A stretch of 5,065 nt of DNA from JALRHH01 sp964590315. GTDB taxonomy: Bacteria; Patescibacteriota; Saccharimonadia; Saccharimonadales; JALRHH01. The translations under genes and the position numbers were made by a program. The notes below the pieces were generated by a model. It had not been told where the DNA came from. It did no database searches and saw nothing but the letters and a program-made list of their open reading frames with translations. Location of the stretch: positions 1-5,065 of the forward strand of contig CAZPVS010000027.1 of the NCBI GenBank assembly GCA_964590315.1, given 5' to 3'. Below are positions 1-4,219 of the stretch, in pieces. Each line of letters opens with the position of its first letter. The stretch's first letter is position 1.

Positions 1-277
1 CACTACACGTGGCAGAATTACCGCTTACTACTTGAAATTCATCCTTTGAAAAGTCAACCGCCTTACCGTTAACCAGTATTTGTGTGCGGTAATGGTAATG
101 CTGATAGGTCGGTTTTCTGAGATGTTCAGGAGTAGATGCGTATGCGTAGCCGTACCAGCCGCCAGCCAGTAGTACAACTGCCGCTATAGCCCCTAATACA
201 TAGGTAGCGACTTTTTTGTTAAATCGTAATGCACGTTTACTGCTCTTAGCTTGCTCGTGTGGCTCTTTGTCGTTCAT
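1..277 (-). CDS. Membrane-anchored HxH protein, last visible gene of copper operon (3' part cut off)
   Basis: The ATG at 277-275 opens a frame of 92 whole codons that runs off the window edge, so the C-terminus is missing. The stop codon of the DUF305 gene ends one base before this ATG, which indicates translational coupling, and GGTGGG just upstream can serve as ribosome binding site. Residues 1-22 are polar and basic. Residues 23-40 (VATYVLGAIAAVVLLAGG) form one membrane segment, so the rest should lie outside the cytoplasm. The visible outer part has a Tyr/His cluster with H60-x-H62, then a strand-like stretch ILVNGKAVDF, then C91. I do not recognise a named family with confidence. Position in the operon and the HxH pair suggest a metal-binding envelope protein; this is inference. 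The missing half would be needed to see further His or Cys ligands. Confidence 0.8.
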   Translation of the reverse strand, partial: MNDKEPHEQAKSSKRALRFNKKVATYVLGAIAAVVLLAGGWYGYAYASTPEHLRKPTYQHYHYRTQILVNGKAVDFSKDEFQVVSGNSATCS

Positions 278-278
278 T

Positions 279-701
279 TTAGTGCCCACCGTGCATCATA
301 TCGTTCATTTCGCCAGTAGAATAGCCCCAGTCTCGCTGCCATTGCTTCATATCCGCAATTTCCTTATCTTGAGCCGTAATAATGGCTTGACTTAGTTGTT
401 TTATCTCATCGTGTTTTGCACGTGAGGCTGATAACTCAGCCATATCAACAGCTCCCTCGTGATGAGTGATCATCATCTCAATGAACGCTTTGTCATAGTC
501 ATCGCCCGATAAACCCTCTAGCTGTTTGTTCATATCCATCATAGACATTGAGTTATGATCAGTAGCCGTTGACTGTTGTTCAGTGGTAACAGATGTATTG
601 GTATTCTTAGCGTCATTTTGATTACCCAACGTGTAGCCGCCAAATCCTGCCGCTACGATGATTGCAATCAGTGCTATTGTCATTATGCTCTTATTTTTCA
701 T
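279..701 (-). CDS. DUF305 family membrane-anchored, Met/His-rich copper-associated protein
   Basis: The protein has 140 residues. The ATG at 701 is chosen because GGAG (708-711) lies six bases upstream; the longer frame from TTG at 713 would start inside that site. Residues 4-22 are a membrane anchor or uncleaved signal. A Ser/Thr/Asn-rich linker follows, then a Met cluster (M52, M54, M55, M57). The DUF305 core is residues 59-126, with the family hallmark MITHHEGAVDMA (H80, H81), the acidic AQDKEI helix and the WQRDWG end. The tail MNDMMHGGH adds three Met and two His. DUF305 proteins are ferritin-like helical bundles found in copper and silver resistance loci, including the cyanobacterial CopM; the Met and His residues are the likely Cu(I)/Cu(II) ligands. 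It lies 27 bases after the propeller gene and directly before the HxH gene. Family assignment is firm; copper binding is inferred. Confidence 0.93.
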   Translation of the reverse strand: MKNKSIMTIALIAIIVAAGFGGYTLGNQNDAKNTNTSVTTEQQSTATDHNSMSMMDMNKQLEGLSGDDYDKAFIEMMITHHEGAVDMAELSASRAKHDEIKQLSQAIITAQDKEIADMKQWQRDWGYSTGEMNDMMHGGH

Positions 702-707
702 AGTTAT

Positions 708-711
708 CTCC
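708..711 (-). promoter_or_regulatory. Ribosome binding site deciding the DUF305 start
   Basis: GGAG on the minus strand lies six bases before the ATG at 701-699. It overlaps the alternative upstream TTG start, which rules that start out in practice. Confidence 0.75.
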
Positions 712-728
712 AATCCTTAATTATCCGA

Positions 729-1880
729 TTATTGTTTAGTCCAGTAACTTATTCCGTTCGGTTTTTTGCCAACTTTAATGCGAGCAACTTCTTTTCCTAC
801 GCTATTATCAACTACTGAAACATCGTCACTCTCCATATTTGTAACGTATGTGTACCTATCGTCTGGCGATACAACCACACCGTGCGGAGCTGTGCCAACT
901 GGTATAGTCTGAACAGTCTTTGCTTGCTGTACGTCAACTTTATACAAGCTGTTTCCTGCCGGTTGCCCAAAATCATTACCCTGGTCTGCGACATACGCAT
1001 AGCGAGCATCAGACGACGGGTAAAGCTGCAACGGTCCTTTTGCATCGCTCGGTAATAACGCATACCTGACGCTGTCGTTGGCAGTATCAACGATAGCCAT
1101 ACTCTTGTCAGTAAAAACAGATGCTAAAGCGTATTTACCATCTGCGGTAATACCAGTTTGAACAGGCGTGCCATTCAATGGAATGTACTTAAATGTTAGC
1201 GTTGACAGGTTTAGCTTACCAATACTTTTATCTCCCATCAGTGCAACGTAAGCGGTTTTACCGTCCGGCGATATGCGTAGCCCGTGCGGTTCTGCATTGG
1301 TTTTGGTTTTTGCTTTTGCTGTTCCGACAACTTTAAAGGTTTCAGTATCAATTTTGTAAACCTCAGCTTTATTCTGTGATGTAGCAAGAGCAAATTTACT
1401 GTCAGGCGTTAGAACCACGTGTGCCAAGTGCAGGTCGGTTCCTATATCAATCCGCCTTGTTATCTTGTCTGTTAAAGCATCAATGACAACAACTTGATCG
1501 GAACTGGTGGCTACTTCATCGTGTCCTTCATCGGCATACGCCGTCGGGAACAGCTTGTTCAATATACGTGTCTTCAAGCTCGCTGTATGGTTTGCCATAG
1601 CATTCGCAGTAACCCATACAGATTTGCCATCAGGAGCAACTTGGACGTTATGTGCCATATACATTGTGTCATCGGCATCTTCTTTATTGGCTAAGTCTAT
1701 TTTTGCAATGACAGATCGTGATTTGGGACTGATTACGTCAATTCTCCCGGCGTCTTCGGCTGCGACATATACTTTGTCATTAGCGTTTTTTGCTCCCATA
1801 ACAGGAAAAAGTAGAAATGCAGCGACTACTACGAGCAGGACAGATGTTCCGCCAATTAGCCATAGATATTTTCTTTTCAT
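729..1880 (-). CDS. Membrane-anchored YVTN-type seven-bladed beta-propeller protein
   Basis: The protein has 383 residues. The ATG at 1880 follows GGAG with six bases between. Residues 4-28 are a single N-terminal membrane segment, so the propeller should sit outside the cytoplasm. About seven repeats are visible, with cores near residues 37 (VYVAAED), 82 (APDGKSVWV), 158 (TPDSKFALA), 204 (SPDGKTAYV), 245 (ADGKYALAS), 289 (SSDARYAYV) and 338 (SPDDRYTYV). The last blade ends VSVVDNSVGKEVARIKVG, a typical YVTN-family blade. Four blades carry a His in the same relative place just before the xPDx turn: H77, H154, H199 and H333. Residues about 92-128 are a long insertion in blade 2. YVTN propellers are usually binding or scaffold modules with no fixed reaction, and some relatives bind copper or haem. 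Its place in a CsoR-led operon suggests a role in extracytoplasmic copper handling. The fold is sure; the function is not. Confidence 0.93.
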   Translation of the reverse strand: MKRKYLWLIGGTSVLLVVVAAFLLFPVMGAKNANDKVYVAAEDAGRIDVISPKSRSVIAKIDLANKEDADDTMYMAHNVQVAPDGKSVWVTANAMANHTASLKTRILNKLFPTAYADEGHDEVATSSDQVVVIDALTDKITRRIDIGTDLHLAHVVLTPDSKFALATSQNKAEVYKIDTETFKVVGTAKAKTKTNAEPHGLRISPDGKTAYVALMGDKSIGKLNLSTLTFKYIPLNGTPVQTGITADGKYALASVFTDKSMAIVDTANDSVRYALLPSDAKGPLQLYPSSDARYAYVADQGNDFGQPAGNSLYKVDVQQAKTVQTIPVGTAPHGVVVSPDDRYTYVTNMESDDVSVVDNSVGKEVARIKVGKKPNGISYWTKQ

Positions 1881-1931
1881 TTGTTCTCCAGAGGTGTCTT
1901 AGATTGTGCTTTCTCACTAACAAACATAATC

Positions 1932-2300
1932 TCAAGCTCTGAATACACCATATAGAATATAGACTGGTATCTTTGGCGGCGGTTTTAACGCATCAGAATA
2001 AAGTTCTTGTTTAAGTGTTTTACTGTCAGATACCCGGTTATTATCTAGGACATAAAAAGGTAGCCCCGGCTCATCATCATCTTCATTTTCATCATTTCTG
2101 ACAGCATTTTCTTCTCGGTTGACAATCGCCGTGCGGCATAGCGTTGAACAGGAGCTTGTATCGCTGGAATTGTGGCTCATCCCGCCCATATCGTGCGACA
2201 TTGTACTCATTGCCGATGTATGACCAACAAAAGCAACAGAGTTAAGGAGCAGAACAGCTGATAAAATCAGGGCAGACTTTATTGCTGTTATGTACTTCAT
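1932..2300 (-). CDS. Small secreted Met/His/Cys-rich protein, likely copper binding
   Basis: The protein has 122 residues. The ATG at 2300 lies two bases after the repressor's stop codon, so the two are coupled; AGGGG about ten bases upstream, inside the repressor's end, is a usable ribosome binding site. Residues 1-30 form a signal peptide (lysines, hydrophobic core 10-25, small residues ending TSA). The mature N-terminus is a compact candidate metal site: M31, M34, H36, M38, M41, H43, then C51-x3-C55. Residues 62-79 are very acidic (NDENEDDDE). The C-terminal part has a PPPKIPVYILYG stretch and no clear domain. I know no named family for it. Being first after a CsoR-type repressor and carrying Met/His/Cys ligands suggests an exported copper-binding protein or chaperone. 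The reading frame is confident; the role is inferred. Confidence 0.85.
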   Translation of the reverse strand: MKYITAIKSALILSAVLLLNSVAFVGHTSAMSTMSHDMGGMSHNSSDTSSCSTLCRTAIVNREENAVRNDENEDDDEPGLPFYVLDNNRVSDSKTLKQELYSDALKPPPKIPVYILYGVFRA

Positions 2301-2302
2301 CT

Positions 2303-2587
2303 CTATTTGCCCCTGATGTTTGTTAGCTCGTACAAACTCAACATTTCAGTAACTGCCTGCTCCTGGTCTGTTTCCGAGCCGGAACTGAGGCTTTCTTTTA
2401 TGTGTGTTCGCACGTGATTTTCAAGTATCAGCTTATTTAAAGAGCCGAGAGACTTTTGAATGGCTAAGTTTTGCGTAAGTATGTCCATACAATAGTCTTC
2501 GTTTTCAATCATCTTTTGGATACCACGCATCTGACCCTCAAGTATTTTTGCACGATGTAGTGCACGCTGCTTTATATCGCTAATCAT
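2303..2587 (-). CDS. csoR: CsoR/RcnR-family metal-sensing repressor
   Basis: The protein is a 94-residue all-helical repressor of the CsoR/RcnR family (DUF156), which releases operator DNA when it binds metal. The N-terminal RALHRAKILEGQMRGIQKMIE matches the family DNA-binding helix. The metal site is C33 (in EDYC), H58 and H62 (NHVRTHI). C33 to H58 is 25 residues, as in known members, but the third ligand is His where copper CsoR has Cys, giving a C-H-H set as in nickel/cobalt RcnR. There is no RcnR-like His at position 3. The ATG at 2587 is chosen because the frame from 2623 would begin inside the promoter and operator. It heads the operon, with a self-overlapping operator, so it is expected to repress itself and all genes down to position 1. 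Copper is the likely inducer from operator and neighbours; another metal is possible. Confidence 0.92.
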   Translation of the reverse strand: MISDIKQRALHRAKILEGQMRGIQKMIENEDYCMDILTQNLAIQKSLGSLNKLILENHVRTHIKESLSSGSETDQEQAVTEMLSLYELTNIRGK

Positions 2588-2593
2588 AACTCT

Positions 2594-2623
2594 ATTGTAG
2601 TACCCCCTGGGGGTACTATGCAA
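2594..2623 (-). promoter_or_regulatory. Copper operon promoter, apparently leaderless
   Basis: On the minus strand a -35 TTGCAT (2618-2623) is followed by an 18-base spacer and a -10 TACAAT (2594-2599), one change from TATAAT. Only six bases separate the -10 from the ATG at 2587. Transcription normally starts about seven bases after the -10, which is the A of the ATG. Only a weak GAG precedes the start codon, which fits a leaderless mRNA. The same -35 hexamer occurs in the tRNA-Gly promoter of this window. Confidence 0.75.
2598..2618. promoter_or_regulatory. CsoR-type operator, 21-bp G-tract palindrome
   Basis: Half-sites TAGTACCCCC (2598-2607) and GGGGGTACTA (2609-2618) are perfect complements around one central base. 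This is the G-tract inverted repeat typical of CsoR operators. It exactly fills the space between the -35 and -10, so bound repressor would block polymerase directly. Confidence 0.88.
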
Positions 2624-2653
2624 GTGTGAATATCCAGGCTAGTAGTAGGGGGG

Positions 2654-2977
2654 ATTACACAGACATTCCACGACGATATTGCAACTGAGCTAGAAAAGAA
2701 ACAGCAGGAATTGAATGACCGCCTAAAGTTGCTAACAAACGACAATAAGCAGTTCCAAGTAACCGCCTCTTACCTGTTAGACTTGGCACAACGGGCAGAA
2801 ATGCTCTTTAAAGAGAGCGATGATGACCTGCGACAGAAATTGTTGGAATACGTACTTTCAAACATTGAATTAAAGGATAAAAAGCTGTCTTATATACTAA
2901 ACGACCCCTTTAAAACAATCGTTGAGACAAAGAAAAAGAGCCTTTCGGCTCATAATTCAAACATTTGGTGCGGGTGA
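2654..2977 (+). pseudogene. 5'-truncated large serine recombinase (C-terminal fragment)
   Basis: An open frame with no stop runs from 2630 to the TGA at 2975-2977; resemblance to a family begins near 2654 (ITQTFHDDIA). The fragment carries the coiled-coil region (residues about 5-35, rich in Glu, Lys, Gln), then FQVTASYLLDLAQRAEMLF, a helix with RQKLLEYVLSNIEL, and KLSYILNDPFKTIVE. This order is the C-terminal end of large serine recombinases that integrate and excise mobile elements. The catalytic serine domain, recombinase domain and zinc ribbon are absent, and no ATG or ribosome binding site starts it (the nearest start is TTG at 2711). It begins beside the copper promoter, and its last codons lie in the terminator and 3' end of tRNA-Gly, so its own end may also be altered. 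It reads as a relic of an integrated element, divergent from the copper operon. Confidence 0.72.
2931..2951 (-). terminator. Rho-independent terminator of tRNA-Gly
   Basis: On the minus strand GAGCC, loop GAAA, GGCTC forms a five-pair stem (2938-2951) closed by a stable tetraloop and followed by TTTTTCTTT. It begins 14 bases after the tRNA CCA end. The same bases code the last part of the recombinase fragment on the other strand. Confidence 0.8.
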
Positions 2978-3041
2978 CGAGACTCAAACTCGTGGCCTCT
3001 TCCTTGGCAAGGAAGCGCTCTATCAACTGAGCTACACCCGC
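2966..3041 (-). tRNA. tRNA-Gly (anticodon GCC), CCA encoded
   Basis: Seventy-six bases including the CCA. The acceptor stem GCGGGTG pairs with CACCCGC, and the discriminator is A. The D-arm is GCTC-AGTTGATA-GAGC. The anticodon arm is CTTCC-TTGCCAA-GGAAG, with GCC in the loop. The variable loop is AGGCC. The T-arm is ACGAG-TTTGAGT-CTCGT. All stems pair fully. Two normally fixed bases differ together: G19 is A in the D-loop and C56 is T in the T-loop, so the tertiary pair is A-U instead of G-C. The tRNA should still fold and be active. Its own upstream flank keeps a -35-like TTGCAT but has no good -10 at proper spacing; the better promoter is at 3151-3179. Confidence 0.95.
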
Positions 3042-3072
3042 TTATTAATTGTTAATGCAATATGGATATTCT

Positions 3073-3089
3073 TCAGTTGATAGAGCGCT
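3073..3089 (+). repeat. Inverted 17-base copy of the tRNA-Gly D-arm
   Basis: The plus strand here reads as the tRNA sense of the D-arm (TCAGTTGATAGAGCGCT), identical to the minus-strand tRNA at 3014-3030. It lies between the intact tRNA and the broken 5' copy, in opposite orientation to both. It can pair with CAACTG of the broken copy (3121-3126) through CAGTTG at 3074-3079, or with the intact tRNA's D-arm. Confidence 0.85.
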
Positions 3090-3120
3090 GCGCGGATTAC
3101 TATCCTTACAGCAAGCTGTG

Positions 3121-3138
3121 CAACTGAGCTACACCCGC
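3121..3138 (-). pseudogene. Broken 5' copy of tRNA-Gly
   Basis: Eighteen bases, GCGGGTGTAGCTCAGTTG on the minus strand, are identical to bases 1-18 of the intact tRNA-Gly (3024-3041). Identity stops within the D-loop. No partner acceptor strand follows, so it cannot be a working tRNA. It lies 97 bases upstream of the intact gene and starts about six bases after the likely transcription start of the promoter at 3151-3179. An 11-base block TTGCATTAACA occurs upstream of both copies (3050-3060 and 3169-3179), so the flank was duplicated too. Confidence 0.85.
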
Positions 3139-3150
3139 ATGCAATTGAAG

Positions 3151-3179
3151 ATTATAGTTAAACGTCTCTGTTAATGCAA
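3151..3179 (-). promoter_or_regulatory. Promoter of the tRNA-Gly locus
   Basis: On the minus strand TTGCAT (3174-3179), a 17-base spacer and a perfect TATAAT (3151-3156) form a strong sigma-70-type promoter. The expected start, near 3144, lies just before the broken tRNA-Gly copy. The intact tRNA would then be cut from a transcript with a leader of about 100 bases. Confidence 0.75.
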
Positions 3180-3180
3180 A

Positions 3181-3211
3181 TAGAAATGCCCACATACCGT
3201 GGGCATTTCTA
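3181..3211 (-). terminator. Hairpin terminator of the Trp-rich secreted protein gene
   Basis: A perfect 13-pair stem (3181-3193 with 3199-3211) encloses a five-base loop, 15 bases past the stop codon of the gene at 3226-3810. On the minus strand the descending arm ends CATTTCTA and continues TTTGCATT, a modest T-rich tail that overlaps the tRNA-Gly -35. It also separates that gene from the tRNA-Gly promoter. Confidence 0.72.
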
Positions 3212-3225
3212 ATATGCTCGTTCAG

Positions 3226-3810
3226 CTATTTCTTGTAAGCACCGTAACCGTTCGGCTCTGCCTTGCTAAGAAATGTGTGTAAATTATCAGCGACACCATG
3301 GTCTGCAATAATTGCGTAGGCATTCCAAAGTGGCTGTGCACCTTCAGGTACAAGTGATGGGTCGGTAGTATAATCACCTATCCATACAATTTTGTAGTGC
3401 CAGACTTCGCCTGAACCGCCAGGAACAGCACCGTTCCACTGGTTGTTTTCCCATGCGCCAGCGCAGTATGTTGGGTCAAAGTTGCCATGGTCGTTACAAT
3501 CGTCCCATGCTTTGTTCCATTTCATTGTCAGGTGGTCTTGGGCATAGGCGGGGTCTCCCCAGACTTTTCCGTCAAGGCTTTTATCGATTCCGTCTGCAGG
3601 ACCGTTAAATACACGAGCGCTGTAGTTATATCCGAACTCATCGAACCCCTTATTACTATTGGGTGCTGCCTGTGCAGGACCAAAAAATGCGAGTGAGAGG
3701 CCGAGGCCGCTTGCGAATACCAAGGCGGCTGACGAGATGATAATTGCTGTTTTTGTTTTGACCTTTTGTAGCCCATGGGCCAACGTGTACTGATCATACT
3801 TCATATACAT
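3226..3810 (-). CDS. Secreted Trp-rich protein of unknown function
   Basis: The protein has 194 residues. The ATG at 3810 is preceded by a strong AGGAGG with ten bases between; the next ATG, two codons later, is farther away. After a basic stretch (residues 1-20), residues 21-43 are a hydrophobic signal core ending in AQA-AP near residue 48, a good signal peptidase I site. The mature part of about 146 residues has eight Trp (W84, W98, W102, W120, W125, W137, W143, W162), many Asp/Asn/Gly, and just two Cys (C105, C116) in DDCNDHGNFDPTYC, likely a disulfide. The stretch GEVWHYKIVWIGDY looks like a beta hairpin. I do not recognise the family. The composition suggests a compact extracellular beta-rich domain, perhaps for surface or carbohydrate binding, but that is a guess. 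It stands alone, with its own terminator and possible promoter. Confidence 0.85.
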   Translation of the reverse strand: MYMKYDQYTLAHGLQKVKTKTAIIISSAALVFASGLGLSLAFFGPAQAAPNSNKGFDEFGYNYSARVFNGPADGIDKSLDGKVWGDPAYAQDHLTMKWNKAWDDCNDHGNFDPTYCAGAWENNQWNGAVPGGSGEVWHYKIVWIGDYTTDPSLVPEGAQPLWNAYAIIADHGVADNLHTFLSKAEPNGYGAYKK

Positions 3811-3820
3811 ACTTGCTACA

Positions 3821-3826
3821 CCTCCT
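3821..3826 (-). promoter_or_regulatory. Strong Shine-Dalgarno of the Trp-rich protein gene
   Basis: AGGAGG on the minus strand lies ten bases before the ATG at 3810. It is the best ribosome binding site in the window and contrasts with the leaderless repressor gene. Confidence 0.8.
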
Positions 3827-3840
3827 ACTTAGTACCTCTC

Positions 3841-3846
3841 AGTATA
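3841..3846 (-). promoter_or_regulatory. Possible -10 of the Trp-rich protein gene
   Basis: TATACT on the minus strand would place the start near 3834 and give a 24-base leader containing the AGGAGG. The matching -35 is poor (TCGCAA, 17 bases upstream), so this is tentative. Confidence 0.35.
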
Positions 3847-3895
3847 CTCCTGCCTAGAACCTATTGCGACTTGGCTGCAACTGGAACAGTTTAGG

Positions 3896-3944
3896 GGTAG
3901 CTTCTCCCAGGCATTGCGCGCCGTTGGCGCACTCCTCCCTGCAG
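3896..3944 (-). repeat. Two degenerate copies of the tRNA-Phe 3' end
   Basis: On the minus strand CCTGGGAGAAGCTACC (3896-3911) and GCAGGGAGGAGTGC (3930-3943) resemble the tRNA-Phe 3' end CTGGGAGGAGCCACC. They lie downstream of the clear copy at 3967-3987. The match is partial and could be chance for the second. Confidence 0.4.
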
Positions 3945-3966
3945 TACTCGCCATAAAGTTGCAAGC

Positions 3967-3987
3967 TGTTTGGTGGCTCCTCCCAGA
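3967..3987 (-). repeat. 21-base direct repeat of the tRNA-Phe 3' end (possible att site)
   Basis: Positions 3967-3987 are identical to 4140-4160, which cover the T-stem end, acceptor strand, CCA and four flanking bases of tRNA-Phe. Spacing is 173 bases. A directly repeated tRNA 3' end is the usual mark left by tyrosine-recombinase integration at a tRNA. No integrase lies between the copies, so any element has been lost. Upstream on the minus strand, GGCT...GAGCAAAG suggests this may be a collapsed tRNA copy rather than a pure att site. Confidence 0.8.
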
Positions 3988-4021
3988 ATCCGTCGTCGCT
4001 TTGCTCCTTTGGGATAGCCTT

Positions 4022-4056
4022 GAGTTGTGCTCGGAATAAATTCCTGTGCGCAACTC
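4022..4056. repeat. Imperfect hairpin with nested stem
   Basis: A nine-pair outer stem (4022-4030 with 4048-4056, one G-T pair) encloses a four-pair GGAA/TTCC stem (4033-4036 with 4041-4044). There is no T-tract on either side, so it does not look like a terminator. Its role is unknown. Confidence 0.6.
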
Positions 4057-4065
4057 TGCGTTATC

Positions 4066-4094
4066 GAACTGGCGGCTACGCCGACTCCCAGTTC
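4066..4094. repeat. Second hairpin with nested stem
   Basis: GAACTGG (4066-4072) pairs with CCAGTTC (4088-4094). Inside, CGGC-TAC-GCCG (4073-4083) forms a small stem. The same CGGCTACGCC string recurs at about 4288-4297 in the 5'-half tRNA-Phe copy region, which links the two areas. Confidence 0.55.
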
Positions 4095-4103
4095 TCGAAA
4101 AAT

Positions 4104-4148
4104 CACCAAACAAAAAGCCCCATCTTTGATGAGGCATTTTGTTTGGTG
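4104..4148 (-). terminator. Long hairpin terminator of tRNA-Phe that includes its CCA end
   Basis: On the minus strand the inner stem GCCTCATC-AAA-GATGGGGC (4117-4135) is followed by TTTTTG, a good intrinsic terminator. Outer arms of 12 perfectly complementary bases (4104-4115 with 4137-4148) extend it to 20 pairs with one A-A mismatch. The outer arm begins in the tRNA's own CACCA end, so the terminator would hide the tRNA 3' end until trimmed. Confidence 0.85.
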
Positions 4149-4219
4149 GCTCCTCCCAGACTCGAACTGGGGACACAAGGCTCTTCAGGCCTCTGCTCTA
4201 CCAACTGAGCTAAAGAGCC
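4144..4219 (-). tRNA. tRNA-Phe (anticodon GAA), CCA encoded
   Basis: Seventy-six bases including the CCA. The acceptor strand GGCTCTT pairs with AGGAGCC (one T-G pair), and the discriminator is A. The D-arm is GCTC-AGTTGGTA-GAGC. The anticodon arm is GAGGC-CTGAAGA-GCCTT, with GAA in the loop. The T-arm is CCCAG-TTCGAGT-CTGGG. G19 and C56 are the normal bases, unlike the tRNA-Gly in this window. Its upstream flank has a 14-base spacer between TTAACA and CACAAT, four shorter than in the upstream broken copy, so its own promoter is probably weak. Confidence 0.96.

Larger units (their letters stand above)
3847..4143. other. Gene-free structured region downstream of tRNA-Phe
   Basis: Frames here are short, mutually overlapping and run into tRNA sequence, so I call no gene. 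The region holds tRNA-Phe 3'-end copies (near 3896, 3930 and 3967), a TGCGC/GCGCA hairpin near 3914-3932, a long imperfect hairpin at 4022-4056, a second at 4066-4094, and the tRNA-Phe terminator. It looks like accumulated remnants of integration or duplication at the tRNA. Confidence 0.6.

Noticed and set aside
1494..1902. Plus-strand frames opposite the propeller gene
   Set aside because: They are antisense shadows of a firmly identified protein with repeats and a ribosome binding site.
2588..2623. Longer repressor start at 2623 (12 extra residues)
   Set aside because: It would place the start codon inside the -35 and translate the operator; family members begin near the ATG at 2587.
2641..2653. 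A second G-tract (GTAGTAGGGGGG) beside the copper promoter, as another operator
   Set aside because: It has no matching half-site; at best a single half-site, and it lies upstream of the -35.
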